Part shown: in pieces, positions 34,181 through 42,434 of the stretch | Layout of the letters: every line of letters begins with the position of its first letter | Position numbering within the stretch: the first letter of the stretch is position 1 | Origin: Halopenitus persicus | GTDB taxonomy: Archaea > Halobacteriota > Halobacteria > Halobacteriales > Haloferacaceae | Assembly: GCF_900107205.1 (NCBI RefSeq) | Contig: NZ_FNPC01000003.1 | Span: forward strand, 1-64,000 | DNA: 64,000 nt | Reading direction: 5' to 3' | Translations under genes and position numbers: made by a program | Notes under the pieces: model-generated | Databases searched by the model: none | Seen by the model: the letters and a program-made list of their open reading frames with translations, nothing else | Told to the model about the DNA's origin: nothing

Positions 34181-34305
34181 ACCGCCGGCTACCTTGCCCG
34201 CCAGTAAGGACGTTCCGAATCCCGGTCGTGGGACGCCGGGGGAACACCCGACTCGCACGCTCGGTTCGGTCGCGGGTTCGACCGGCCGTGTCGACACCCT
34301 TATTC

Positions 34306-34321
34306 TATGTGCTACCACATA
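34306..34321. promoter_or_regulatory. Inverted repeat at the CBS gene promoter
   Basis: TATGTG and CACATA flank CTAC, a 16-base dyad placed between the TATA-like TTATTCTA (34300-34307) and the ATG at 34329. The position over the expected transcription start would suit a repressor dimer. Confidence 0.4.
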
Positions 34322-34328
34322 CCGATGT

Positions 34329-34733
34329 ATGGACGACATTCTCGTCGGACGCGTCATGACGAGCGAGGCGATCACGGTACATCCGGACACCTTCGTCGAG
34401 GAGGCCGCCTCGCTGCTGCTCGAGGAGGGCATCGGATCGCTGGTCGTCGTCGACGACGACGGCCGGCTCGAGGGCATCCTGACGACGACGGACTTCGTTC
34501 ACATCGTCGCCGCGAGCAAGCCGAAGGCGCAGACGACCGTCGAGCGCTACATGAGCACCGACGTCATCACCGCCAGCGCGCAGGACCCGATCACGGACGT
34601 CGCGGACGTGATGATCGAGCAGGGCATTCACCACCTTCCCGTCGTCGACGACGACGGGGGCGTCATCGGAGTCGTCTCCACGACCGACCTGACGAAGTAC
34701 ATCTCCGGCCTGCAGCCGCGGCGGACCGCCTGA
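34329..34733 (+). CDS. Two-CBS-domain protein
   Basis: The 134-residue protein consists of two CBS motifs: residues ~8-60 (VMTSEAITVHPDTFVEEAAS, LEGILTTTDFVHI) and ~75-128 (YMSTDVITASAQDPITDVAD, VIGVVSTTDLTKY). CBS pairs bind adenosyl compounds and usually sense energy or SAM state. It has no fused partner domain, so it is a stand-alone sensor. The ATG at 34329 is preferred over an upstream frame. Confidence 0.92.
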   Translation: MDDILVGRVMTSEAITVHPDTFVEEAASLLLEEGIGSLVVVDDDGRLEGILTTTDFVHIVAASKPKAQTTVERYMSTDVITASAQDPITDVADVMIEQGIHHLPVVDDDGGVIGVVSTTDLTKYISGLQPRRTA

Positions 34734-34745
34734 CCGGGCATTCGA

Positions 34746-36071
34746 TCACGTCGACACGCCGAGCGTCTCGTCGACCTGGGTCACCACGGCGACGAACGCC
34801 AGCACCGCCAGCGCCGATCCGGCCGCGAACGGGACGACGAAGCCGTACTCGACCAGGATCCCGGAGGTCAGCGGGCCGATCGCGATCCCGAGCCCGAATC
34901 CCATCGTGAGCACCGACAACGTCGAGCCGGACTCGCCCTCCTTGGCGATGTCGCCGGCGATCGCCAGCGACGGCGGGAACGCGAGCGCGACGGAGATCCC
35001 CTGAATCAGGCGGACGACGAGCATCGTGACCGGCGTCGTGACGATCCCCTGCAGCAGCGTCGACGGAACCAGCAGGACGAATCCGGCGACGAGGAACGGC
35101 CGTCGGCCGAACCGGTCGGCCGCACGCCCCACCGGGACCTGGAAGACGACGTTCGCGATCGTCACGGCCGCGAACTGGATCCCGAACCAGACGGGCGCCT
35201 GGCCGAGCCGGAGGTTGATCTGGTTTTGCAGCGTGGCGAACAGCGCGATGCAGATCCCCATCGCGACGGTCGCGAGCCCGAGCGCGAACACCGGATCGAA
35301 GAGCCGGTCGTCCCCGAACACGCGGATCGAGACGTCCTTGCCGCTCGCCTTCGCGGACTCCTCGGTGTCGTGGACCAGCCAGTAGACGAGCGCGAACGAG
35401 AGGTACGCCCCCGCGCAGGCCGCGAGGAACGCGGCGTCGTACCCGGAGACCACCGCCGGCCGCCCGAAGGCCGTCTCGATGCCCAGCGCCGAGAGGTCGT
35501 AGGGCCCCGCCTCGACGACGACGCCCGCGAGGATCGGCCCGAACCCGAACCCGAACAGCCGGAACGTGTTGAACACGCCGAAGTTCTCCCCGCGTTCGTC
35601 GGGGCTCGCGGCGTACTCGTTCACGAGCGCGACGACCGCCGGAATGGTCAGGGCCGCGCCGATTCCCTGTGCCGCCCGCAGCACCACGAGCGTCCAGTAG
35701 TCGGTCGCGAAGACGTAGAGGCCGCTCGCGGTCCCCAACAGGGCGATCCCCGCCAGGATGAACGGCCGGCGCTTTCCGACGCGGTCGGAGAGCCGCCCCG
35801 TCCACGGCTGGGAGAAGCTGTTGAGAAACCCGAACAGCGAGAGCACGATCCCGATGAGCAGCGGCTCCGTAACCGGGATCGACGCCGGACCGACCCCGAC
35901 GCGACCGCCGAGCAGCGCCCCGAGGTCGACCACGCCGCTGGCGATGTACAGCGGGAGGACGACGATCAGAAACGAGTTGCCGATCGCGCCGACCATCCGG
36001 GCCGACCCCAACACGATCACTCGTCTGTCGGCCCCGACGATCGGCGAGGCCAGCCGTCCGAGCAGTCCCAT
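34746..36071 (-). CDS. MFS transporter
   Basis: The 441-residue protein has about twelve hydrophobic helices and the motif TGRLSDRVGKRRPFIL after helix 2, repeated as VGRAADRFGRRPFLV in the second half, the family signature. It resembles multidrug or sugar efflux carriers. A loop near residues 240-255 is charged (TEESAKASGKDVSIRVFGDD). Start: ATG at 36071 (MGLLGRLASPIVG). Upstream lies a 23-bp repeat and the divergent TFS gene. Confidence 0.88.
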   Translation of the reverse strand: MGLLGRLASPIVGADRRVIVLGSARMVGAIGNSFLIVVLPLYIASGVVDLGALLGGRVGVGPASIPVTEPLLIGIVLSLFGFLNSFSQPWTGRLSDRVGKRRPFILAGIALLGTASGLYVFATDYWTLVVLRAAQGIGAALTIPAVVALVNEYAASPDERGENFGVFNTFRLFGFGFGPILAGVVVEAGPYDLSALGIETAFGRPAVVSGYDAAFLAACAGAYLSFALVYWLVHDTEESAKASGKDVSIRVFGDDRLFDPVFALGLATVAMGICIALFATLQNQINLRLGQAPVWFGIQFAAVTIANVVFQVPVGRAADRFGRRPFLVAGFVLLVPSTLLQGIVTTPVTMLVVRLIQGISVALAFPPSLAIAGDIAKEGESGSTLSVLTMGFGLGIAIGPLTSGILVEYGFVVPFAAGSALAVLAFVAVVTQVDETLGVST

Positions 36072-36150
36072 CTGGAGGGGCGTTCGAGGGTCCGATTGAA
36101 GGGTCTTCCGTCTGGTGAACCGCGTGCCGCGGCTTCCGTACGTCGGCGAG

Positions 36151-36196
36151 GGGACGGGTTCCATATGTCTGGCGGTGACGGGTTCCATATGTCGTA
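36151..36196. repeat. 23-bp tandem repeat, 2 copies
   Basis: GGGACGGGTTCCATATGTCT at 36151 repeats at 36174 (GGTGACGGGTTCCATATGTC). Each unit contains the palindrome CATATG. It lies in the divergent region between the MFS gene and TFS. Confidence 0.85.
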
Positions 36197-36242
36197 CGGG
36201 GACGATCCCCGAACGGCCCCGGGCACCTTCCCCGATCCCGTC

Positions 36243-36251
36243 GTTTATATA
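36243..36251 (+). promoter_or_regulatory. TATA box of the TFS gene
   Basis: GTTTATATA is placed 24-32 bases before the ATG at 36275, the ideal spacing for a leaderless transcript, and it decides the start. Confidence 0.6.
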
Positions 36252-36274
36252 CCGTGGCGTGGCATTCACCGCGT

Positions 36275-36601
36275 ATGGAGTTTTGCGACGAGTGCGGCTC
36301 GATGATGAAGGCCGGCGAGGGCGAGGACCACTGGGTCTGTACCGCCTGCGGCTTCGAGAAGGGTCGCGACGAACGCAAGGAGGCCGCGATGGTGACCACC
36401 CAGGGCCAGGAGTCCTCCGAGATCGTCGACGTCAGCGACGCCGAGGACAAGGGGCTTCCGACCACGACGGTCCACTGTCCGGAGTGTGGCAACGACTCCG
36501 CCTACTGGTATATGCAACAGATCCGGGCGGCCGACGAGTCGGAGACCCGCTTCTTCGTCTGTACCGAGTGCGAACACAAGTGGCGCGAGGACGACCACTA
36601 A
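36275..36601 (+). CDS. tfs: Transcription elongation factor TFS (RPB9/TFIIS-like)
   Basis: The 108-residue protein rescues stalled RNA polymerase by stimulating transcript cleavage. It has an N-terminal zinc ribbon (FCDECGSMM, WVCTACGFE) and a C-terminal TFIIS ribbon (VHCPECGNDSAYWYMQQIRA, then ADESETRFFVCTECEHKW) with the catalytic Asp-Glu pair DESE. Start fixed by the TATA box; an upstream in-frame ATG at 36254 would lie in the promoter. Confidence 0.95.
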   Translation: MEFCDECGSMMKAGEGEDHWVCTACGFEKGRDERKEAAMVTTQGQESSEIVDVSDAEDKGLPTTTVHCPECGNDSAYWYMQQIRAADESETRFFVCTECEHKWREDDH

Positions 36602-36647
36602 CCGCGCGGTCGCGTCGTTCGACGCCGGACTCCGGTTCAGGCTCCGT

Positions 36648-36695
36648 GCGTTCCGATCTCCAGGCGTTCCGATCTCCAGACGTTCCGATCCCCGG
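36648..36695. repeat. 16-bp tandem repeat, 3 copies
   Basis: GCGTTCCGATCTCCAG occurs at 36648 and 36664, with a diverged copy at 36680. It lies between the convergent TFS and trmI genes. Confidence 0.9.
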
Positions 36696-36729
36696 GAACC
36701 GACCGGGATGACGACTCGACGAGCCAGCC

Positions 36730-37551
36730 CTACGGACGCCGTGCGAACGTCAGATAGCCGGTGTGGCCGACCCCCGCGGTCGAGGGTCGAGACCCGCGCT
36801 CGGAGAAGTCCATCTCCCGCTGGATCGTCTCCAGCGTCTCGACGCCTTCGAGGCCGACCTCGCGGGCGGCCTCGACGATCGCGCGGGTTCCCTCGACGAA
36901 CGGCGAGTAGGCGGCGAGGAACCCGCCAGGGACGAGCACGTCGGGCGCGTGCGCGACGACGTCCGCGGCGTCGCCGGTGTCGAGGGTGAGCACGTCGAAC
37001 CGATCCTCGACCGGTGTGCGGTCAGCGTCGCCCTCGGTCGGCTCGGTTGGTTCGGTTGGTTCGGCCGGCTCCGCGCCGTCCTCGGCCGGCTCCTCGTCGC
37101 CCGCCAGGACCGCGGCGAGGTCGCCGGTGCGGACGTCGACGCGGTCGTCAACCCCCGCGATCCGCATGTTCTCGCGAGCCACGTCGGCGAACTCCGGGTC
37201 CCGCTCGTAGCTCCGGACGGTCGCGCCCGCTCGCCCGAGCGCCGCGGCGAGGATGCCCGTGCCGGTGCCGGCGTCGAGGACGCGGTCGCCCGCGGCGATC
37301 CCGACGTGGCCGATCACGAGCCCGACGTCGCGGGGCATCATCGGCGCGCCGGTGCGCTCGAGGTGGTCGAACAGGTCCGGGAGGCGGAGTTCGCGCACCT
37401 CGAAGGCCTCCCCGAGGTGCGTCTCGACCACGTCGCCGTGTTCGGCGTCGGCCGGCAGCTTCAGGACGCCGAGGTCGGTACCGAACTCCTCGCCGGGCTC
37501 GAGCAGGTACTCCCGACCGTCGCCGATCAGGAGGTAGGCGGGGTCGGTCAC
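36730..37551 (-). CDS. trmI: tRNA (adenine-N1)-methyltransferase TrmI-like
   Basis: The 273-residue protein is a SAM-dependent Rossmann methyltransferase. Motif I is [16 protein letters not shown], and [19 protein letters not shown] precedes it as in TrmI (m1A57/58 of tRNA). The N-domain begins [21 protein letters not shown]. The start is a GTG at 37551, overlapping the nac stop by four bases (GTGA), so translation is coupled to nac. Residues ~175-195 form an inserted Pro/Glu/Thr run ([14 protein letters not shown]) between motif parts. The C-terminus carries the expected [15 protein letters not shown]. Confidence 0.9.
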   Translation of the reverse strand: MTDPAYLLIGDGREYLLEPGEEFGTDLGVLKLPADAEHGDVVETHLGEAFEVRELRLPDLFDHLERTGAPMMPRDVGLVIGHVGIAAGDRVLDAGTGTGILAAALGRAGATVRSYERDPEFADVARENMRIAGVDDRVDVRTGDLAAVLAGDEEPAEDGAEPAEPTEPTEPTEGDADRTPVEDRFDVLTLDTGDAADVVAHAPDVLVPGGFLAAYSPFVEGTRAIVEAAREVGLEGVETLETIQREMDFSERGSRPSTAGVGHTGYLTFARRP

Positions 37552-37949
37552 TCCAGGCGGGCGATGGCGGCCGCGAGGTCGCCCTCCTCGGCCTCGAGCG
37601 CCTCGATGGCGTCCTCCTCGCTGACGCCGGCACGCTCGGCGACGATCATCACGTCGTCCTCCGGGATCGCCACGCCCGAGCCGCCGCTTTCGTCGTCGGC
37701 CGTCAGCTCGGCCGCCGAGCCCGCACCGCTTCCGCCGGCTCCGGACTCGACGGACTCGGGCTCGCCGACGACCTGGTAGGTCTCCTGTCCCTGGGCGTCC
37801 ATCCTCGTGACCTGCGGGCCGTCGAAGACGAGGTCCTCCTCGTCGGTCCGGATGACGACCTCCTCGACGTCGAGTTCGGTGACGTCGATCCCCATCTGTT
37901 TCATCATCTGTTTCATCTTTCGCGGGTTCATACCGCCGCCTCCAAGCAT
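37548..37949 (-). CDS. nac: Nascent polypeptide-associated complex protein (archaeal NAC)
   Basis: The 133-residue protein binds emerging nascent chains at the ribosome exit. It begins [20 protein letters not shown], the typical archaeal NAC start, followed by the NAC domain ([20 protein letters not shown]), an acidic/Gly-Ser linker and a C-terminal UBA-like domain ([20 protein letters not shown]). Start at 37949; an in-frame ATG at 37976 adds nine residues. It is the first gene of the nac-trmI operon. Confidence 0.93.
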   Translation of the reverse strand: MLGGGGMNPRKMKQMMKQMGIDVTELDVEEVVIRTDEEDLVFDGPQVTRMDAQGQETYQVVGEPESVESGAGGSGAGSAAELTADDESGGSGVAIPEDDVMIVAERAGVSEEDAIEALEAEEGDLAAAIARLE

Positions 37950-38083
37950 ACCACCGAGTCGCGCTCGTGGCAGCAAAAGGGTGACGAACGGGAAGCGGCC
38001 TCGCGGGGCGAAACGGGATCGTCGCGGCGCGAGCCTCGCGAAGCTGCCCCACAGTTAAGTCATACAGGGCCGACGTTTCGGTG

Positions 38084-39775
38084 ATGTTCGATCCCGAGGA
38101 CCTCGCGGCGATCCGGGAGGCGAAGGCGGAGTGGGAAACCGAATCCCACGACCCGGCCGTCGATAGCGCCGGCCAGCGCCACGCGGAGTTCACCACCGAC
38201 ACCGAGGGGCAGTCGGTCGATCCGCTGTACACGCCCGCGGACGTCGCGGACCTCGAGTACGACGCGGACCTCGGTTTCCCGGGCGAGGAACCGTTCACGC
38301 GGGGGGTCTATGCAACGATGTACCGCGGCCGGCTCTGGACGATGCGCCAGTACGCCGGGATGGGGACGGCACGCGAGACCAACGAGCGGTTTCGATACCT
38401 GATCGACGAGGGGTCCTCGGGGCTGTCGATGGCGTTCGACCTCCCGACCCAGATGGGCTACGACTCCGACGCGTCGATGGCCCGAGGGGAGGTCGGCCGG
38501 TCCGGGGTCGCGATCGACACGCTCGCCGACTTCGAGCGCGTCTTCGAGGGAATTCCGCTCGAGGAGGTCTCGACGTCGATGACGATCAACGCCCCGGCGG
38601 CGGTGCTGTTGGCGATGTACGTCGCGGTCGGCGACCGGCAGGGCGTCCCGCGGGCGGAGCTCCGCGGAACGATCCAGAACGACGTGATGAAGGAGTACAT
38701 CGCGCGGAACCTCTACATCTACCCGCCGGAACCGTCGATGCGACTCGTCACGGACGTCTTCGACTTTTGTGCCGATGAGACGCCGAAGTTCAACACGATC
38801 TCGGTCTCGGGATACCACATTCGAGAGGCCGGCTCGACGGCCGCCCAGGAGGTCGCCTTCACGCTCGCGAACGGGATCGCGTACGTCGAGGCCGCGATCG
38901 ACGCGGGACTGGACGTCGACGCGTTCGCGCCGCGGATCTCGTTTTTCTTCAACGCGCACAACGACGTCCTCGAGGAGACGGCGAAGTTCCGCGCGGCTCG
39001 CCGGCTGTGGGCGCGGATCATGGAGGACCGCTTCGACGCCGCCGACCCCGACGCCAAACGGCTCAAGTTCCACGCCCAGACCGGCGGATCGACGCTCACC
39101 GCCCAGCAGGTCGAGAACAACGTCGTCAGGGTCGCCTACCAGGCGCTCGCGGCCGTTCTCGGCGGCGCCCAGAGCCTCCACACCAACGGGAAGGACGAGG
39201 CGCTGGCGCTCCCGACCGAACGGTCGGTTCGGACGGCGCTGCGGACCCAGCAGATACTCGCCCACGAGTCGGGCGTGGCCGACACGATCGACCCGCTCGC
39301 CGGGTCGTACTACGTGGAGAGCCTGACCGACGGCATCGAGGAGCGCGCCCGCGAGATCATCGAGGAGGTCGACCGCCGCGGCGGGATGCTCCCGGCGGTC
39401 GAAAGCGGATGGGTCCAGCGGCGGATCCGGGAGGTCGCCTTCGAGCGCCAGCGCGAGATCGAGGAGGGCGAGCGTATCATCGTCGGCGTCAACGCCTACG
39501 AAACCGACGAGGAGCCGGCGATCGACCTCCAGGAGGTCGACCCGGATCTGGAGCGCGACCAGCGTGAACGCCTCGCGGCGGTGAAGGCCGACCGCGACGC
39601 CGACGCCGTCGACGACGCGCTCGCCGACGTGCGTGCGGCGGCCCGCGGCGACCGGAACCTCCTGCCGCCGATCGTGACCGCGGTCAAGCGATACGCGACC
39701 GTTCAGGAGGTCTGTGACGTCCTGCGCGAGGAGTTCGGGGAGTACCGGCCGGAGTCGGGATCGACGGCGATGTAG
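38084..39775 (+). CDS. Methylmalonyl-CoA mutase, large (catalytic) subunit
   Basis: The 563-residue protein is the substrate-binding TIM-barrel subunit that, with a separate B12-binding small subunit, interconverts methylmalonyl- and succinyl-CoA. It shows the family sequences [50 protein letters not shown] and [14 protein letters not shown]. It lacks the B12 domain, as in most archaeal mutases; that gene is not in the window. ATG at 38084 (a GTG at 38081 is also in frame). It lies divergent from nac. Confidence 0.95.
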   Translation: MFDPEDLAAIREAKAEWETESHDPAVDSAGQRHAEFTTDTEGQSVDPLYTPADVADLEYDADLGFPGEEPFTRGVYATMYRGRLWTMRQYAGMGTARETNERFRYLIDEGSSGLSMAFDLPTQMGYDSDASMARGEVGRSGVAIDTLADFERVFEGIPLEEVSTSMTINAPAAVLLAMYVAVGDRQGVPRAELRGTIQNDVMKEYIARNLYIYPPEPSMRLVTDVFDFCADETPKFNTISVSGYHIREAGSTAAQEVAFTLANGIAYVEAAIDAGLDVDAFAPRISFFFNAHNDVLEETAKFRAARRLWARIMEDRFDAADPDAKRLKFHAQTGGSTLTAQQVENNVVRVAYQALAAVLGGAQSLHTNGKDEALALPTERSVRTALRTQQILAHESGVADTIDPLAGSYYVESLTDGIEERAREIIEEVDRRGGMLPAVESGWVQRRIREVAFERQREIEEGERIIVGVNAYETDEEPAIDLQEVDPDLERDQRERLAAVKADRDADAVDDALADVRAAARGDRNLLPPIVTAVKRYATVQEVCDVLREEFGEYRPESGSTAM

Positions 39776-39784
39776 CCGATCACG

Positions 39785-40252
39785 TCACTCCTCGGCCTCG
39801 AACGTTCCGATGCCGGCCGCGGGCGGGGCGACGATCTCGAAGCTCCGCTCGCTCCAGTCGTCCTCCAGGAACACGAAGACGCGGCCGCCGGCCAGCTCGG
39901 GGTCGGCCTCGACCTGCGTCCGCTCGCCGACGCGTCTGGCGGCGACGCCGGGGAACAGTTCCTCGCTTTCGCCGGGCTCGAAGATCACTCGTCCCACGCC
40001 GCTGTCCTCCAGGATCTCGTCGTGGGTCTTGAGGTCGTTCACGTAGGTCATCACGCCCTCGGTCTCGGTCGGGTCGGTCACGAGCACGTGCGTCTCCTTG
40101 CCGGGGCCGGCCGTGAGCGTCCCCTCGACTTCCGTCGGGACGCCGCGATAGAGCGTGGTTCGGCCGTCGAGGTACTCCACCACGACGCCTTCCTCCCGGA
40201 GCTCGACGCCGAGGGTGCTCGGCGGGACGTCGGACCGCGCTGGCGAGGACAT
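39785..40252 (-). CDS. DUF5796-like haloarchaeal protein
   Basis: This 155-residue protein starts MSSPARSDVPPSTLGVELRE. It contains beta-rich alternating strands (VVVEYLDGRTTLYRGVPTEV and RVFVFLEDDWSERSF) and ends IVAPPAAGIGTFEAEE. Haloarchaeal homologues form an uncharacterised family, which I recall as DUF5796. No catalytic motif is visible. The stop is nine bases after that of the convergent mutase gene. Confidence 0.72.
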   Translation of the reverse strand: MSSPARSDVPPSTLGVELREEGVVVEYLDGRTTLYRGVPTEVEGTLTAGPGKETHVLVTDPTETEGVMTYVNDLKTHDEILEDSGVGRVIFEPGESEELFPGVAARRVGERTQVEADPELAGGRVFVFLEDDWSERSFEIVAPPAAGIGTFEAEE

Positions 40253-40403
40253 ATCGATCGGTCCGGCCGCGGCGGCAAAAAGGGACGCGTTCCCCCGCCG
40301 CGCATCGACGGTCCGCTCGGACGCTTCGACCCTCCCGCGGTCAGCGGTCCGGCCGGTCGACCGAGACCGCCACATCTATGCCCTCGCTCGGGAGTCCATC
40401 GGT

Positions 40404-41339
40404 ATGGAGGGACGGGCAGCCGCGTTGGGCGCCGGAACGGTCCTCAACGCGCTGGCGACCGGCACCGGGTCCGCGTTCGGCATCGACGTCGAGACGCGCG
40501 CGACGGTCGAGCTCGACCCGGACGCCGACGACGTCACCGGCGAGATCGCCGCGGCCCCGACCGCCGACACCGAGCTGATCGAACGCTGCGTCGCGCTCGC
40601 CACCGAGCGCTGGGGCGACGGCGAGGGCGGGACGGTGCGCACGGACAGCGACGTCCCGCTGGCGGCCGGGCTCAAGAGCTCGAGCGCGGCAGCGAACGCG
40701 ACCGTGCTGGCGACCTGTGCCGCGCTCGACGTGACCGTCGGGGATCGGTCCGGCGGCGTCGGTGCGGAAGCGGCCGTCGATGCGGCAGCGACCGACGATC
40801 CCGACGTCACCCGGCTGGAGGCGTGCCGGCTCGGCGTCACGGCCGCCCGCGAGGCGGGCGTCACGGCGACCGGCGCGTTCGACGACGCGTCCGCGTCGAT
40901 GCTCGGCGGCGTCACGCTCACCGACAACGCCGCGGACGAGCTGGTGCGGCGGGACGTCGTCGACTGGGACGTCCTCGTCTGGACGCCGCCCGAGCGCGCC
41001 TACAGCGCCGACGCCGACGTCGCCCGCTGTGAGAACGTCGCCCCGATGGCCGACCTCGTCGCCGAGCTGGCCCGCGAGGGTCGGTACGCGACGGCGATGT
41101 CCGTCAACGGGCTGGCCTTCTCGGCCGCCCTCGGCTTCTCCCCGGAGCCGGCCGTCGAGGCGATGCCCCACGTCACCGGCGTCTCGCTGTCCGGGACCGG
41201 CCCCAGCGTGGTGGCCGTTTCCGACCCCACGGATCCCGGGACGGACCTCGACCGCGTTCGCGACCTGTGGGACGACCGCGAGGGAACCGTCCGATCGACG
41301 ACCACCCGCTCCGACGGCGCACGGATCCTGACTGACTGA
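40404..41339 (+). CDS. aroK: Shikimate kinase (archaeal GHMP type)
   Basis: The 311-residue enzyme phosphorylates shikimate at O3 in aromatic amino acid synthesis and belongs to the GHMP kinase fold rather than the bacterial P-loop type. The ATP-binding motif is DVPLAAGLKSSSAAANATVL, with SLSGTGPSVVAVS near the C-terminus as the third GHMP motif. Start ATG at 40404. Chorismate mutase follows after 14 bases, so this is a small aromatic operon. Confidence 0.92.
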   Translation: MEGRAAALGAGTVLNALATGTGSAFGIDVETRATVELDPDADDVTGEIAAAPTADTELIERCVALATERWGDGEGGTVRTDSDVPLAAGLKSSSAAANATVLATCAALDVTVGDRSGGVGAEAAVDAAATDDPDVTRLEACRLGVTAAREAGVTATGAFDDASASMLGGVTLTDNAADELVRRDVVDWDVLVWTPPERAYSADADVARCENVAPMADLVAELAREGRYATAMSVNGLAFSAALGFSPEPAVEAMPHVTGVSLSGTGPSVVAVSDPTDPGTDLDRVRDLWDDREGTVRSTTTRSDGARILTD

Positions 41340-41353
41340 CCACGATCATCACC

Positions 41354-41650
41354 ATGACATCGAACGACCAAACCCCGGAGGAGATGAGCCTCGACGAGCT
41401 GCGTGCCGAGATCGAGGACATCGACCGCGAGATCGTCGAGCTGATCGCCCGCCGCACCTACGTCGCCGATACCGTCGCCGCCGTCAAGGAGGAGCGGGAC
41501 CTGCCCACGACCGACGAGTCACAGGAGGCCCGCGTGATGGAGCGGGCCGGCGAGAACGCCGAGCAGTTCGACGTCGACGCGAACCTCGTGAAGGCGATCT
41601 TCCGACTGCTGATCGAGTTGAACAAAGTGGAGCAACGCGAGAGCCGGTAG
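41354..41650 (+). CDS. Chorismate mutase (AroQ type)
   Basis: This 98-residue all-helical protein converts chorismate to prephenate. The long first helix reads MSLDELRAEIEDIDREIVEL followed by IARRTYVADTVAAVK, with the catalytic Arg and Lys positions of the AroQ fold, and the last helix carries LVKAIFRLLIELNKVEQRE. It forms an operon with aroK. Confidence 0.93.
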   Translation: MTSNDQTPEEMSLDELRAEIEDIDREIVELIARRTYVADTVAAVKEERDLPTTDESQEARVMERAGENAEQFDVDANLVKAIFRLLIELNKVEQRESR

Positions 41651-41651
41651 C

Positions 41652-42005
41652 TCAGTCGAGGCCGAGACTCAGCTGTAACGCCTCGTCGACTGCAGCCATC
41701 GTGGGTCCGTCGAGTGAACCGACGACCGAGTGAATCCGTTCCGGAACCGAGACGGTTCGAATCTGGTCGAGCCGGATTGACGAATTCTTTTCGAGCGGTG
41801 ACCCGTCCGCCTCGACGAACACCTCGAACGGATACTCGCGGTAGGTCCCCGTGACGGGCGCGACGATGGTCGTACTGGAGTTCCGGTTTCCGATATCGTT
41901 TTGAACGACCACGGCCGGGCGCGTCTTCTTCATCTCGTGTCCTTCAGCGGGGTCGAGTCGAATGATAACCACGTCGCCCCGTCGCACGTCCGTATCCTCA
42001 CTCAT
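41652..42005 (-). CDS. MazF/PemK-type toxin
   Basis: The 117-residue protein resembles an mRNA-cleaving MazF endoribonuclease: it begins with RRGDVVIIRLDPAEGHEMKK and then TRPAVVVQND, the classical first strands (GDV..V-L-P, RPAVVVQ), then STTIVAPVTGTYREYPFEVF and LDQIRTVS. A small acidic antitoxin gene overlaps its start by eight bases. Such pairs halt translation or stabilise DNA elements. It sits next to the broken TnpB element and immediately after the aromatic operon. Confidence 0.88.
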   Translation of the reverse strand: MSEDTDVRRGDVVIIRLDPAEGHEMKKTRPAVVVQNDIGNRNSSTTIVAPVTGTYREYPFEVFVEADGSPLEKNSSIRLDQIRTVSVPERIHSVVGSLDGPTMAAVDEALQLSLGLD

Positions 42006-42234
42006 CGAGGCGTTCCCACGCTTCGTCGGACGTTTCGCTCCACTCCTCGGCGAGTGCCTCCGCGCTCTCGGAGGCCTCCCGATAGGCGGCTGCCAGCTCG
42101 TCGTCGTCCGGTCGGTCTGACTCTACCTCAACGACTGCGACGGTTACGCGCTTGTTCGCGTACTCGGTGCCGAGGTAGACTCGACCCCGTTCGTCCGTCT
42201 CGTTCGTTTTGAGGTCCGTTGCGTCGACTTTCAT
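41998..42234 (-). CDS. Antitoxin of the MazF pair
   Basis: This 78-residue acidic protein starts MKVDATDLKTNETDERGRVY with a beta-strand, SpoVT/AbrB- or Phd-like start (RGRVYLGTEYANKRVTVAVVEV), then an alpha-helical, Glu-rich C-terminus (ASESAEALAEEWSETSDEAW) that would bind the toxin. Its stop lies inside the MazF start region, a common TA organisation for coupled, antitoxin-first translation. ATG at 42234 is chosen over the upstream GTG/ATG of the longer frame. Confidence 0.82.
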   Translation of the reverse strand: MKVDATDLKTNETDERGRVYLGTEYANKRVTVAVVEVESDRPDDDELAAAYREASESAEALAEEWSETSDEAWERLDE

Positions 42235-42388
42235 CGGGGAACGGTACGGACCCACCGCGGATATGTGTTACCCACTATTACCCACGGATTTCCCCGTAGC
42301 GGTTACGGGGTGTATTATGGATTTCAGCTACGTAAACTACCCCACCCTACTCGCTCACGGCTTCGCCGTTCGCTTCGTTGAGGGTGTC

Positions 42389-42434
42389 GTCAGAAGCGGA
42401 GCTTCTGACTGCTAACCAGAACCTTCGGTTCTGG
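42389..42434 (-). ncRNA. Candidate omega-RNA (sotRNA-like) scaffold at the tnpB 3' end
   Basis: Two adjacent hairpins frame the tnpB stop: GTCAGAAGC-GGA-GCTTCTGAC at 42389-42409 and CCAGAACC-TTC-GGTTCTGG at 42416-42434. TnpB nucleases use an RNA from the 3' end of their own gene and the right end of the element as guide; haloarchaea express sense-overlapping RNAs here. The guide would extend into flanking DNA below ~42380. Confidence 0.5.

Noticed and set aside
41641-41680. tRNA-like 5' part (GCCGGTAGCTCAGTCGAGG)
   Set aside because: It resembles a tRNA acceptor/D-arm but overlaps the end of chorismate mutase and the MazF stop; no anticodon or T-arm sequence (GGTTC-A) follows at the right distance.
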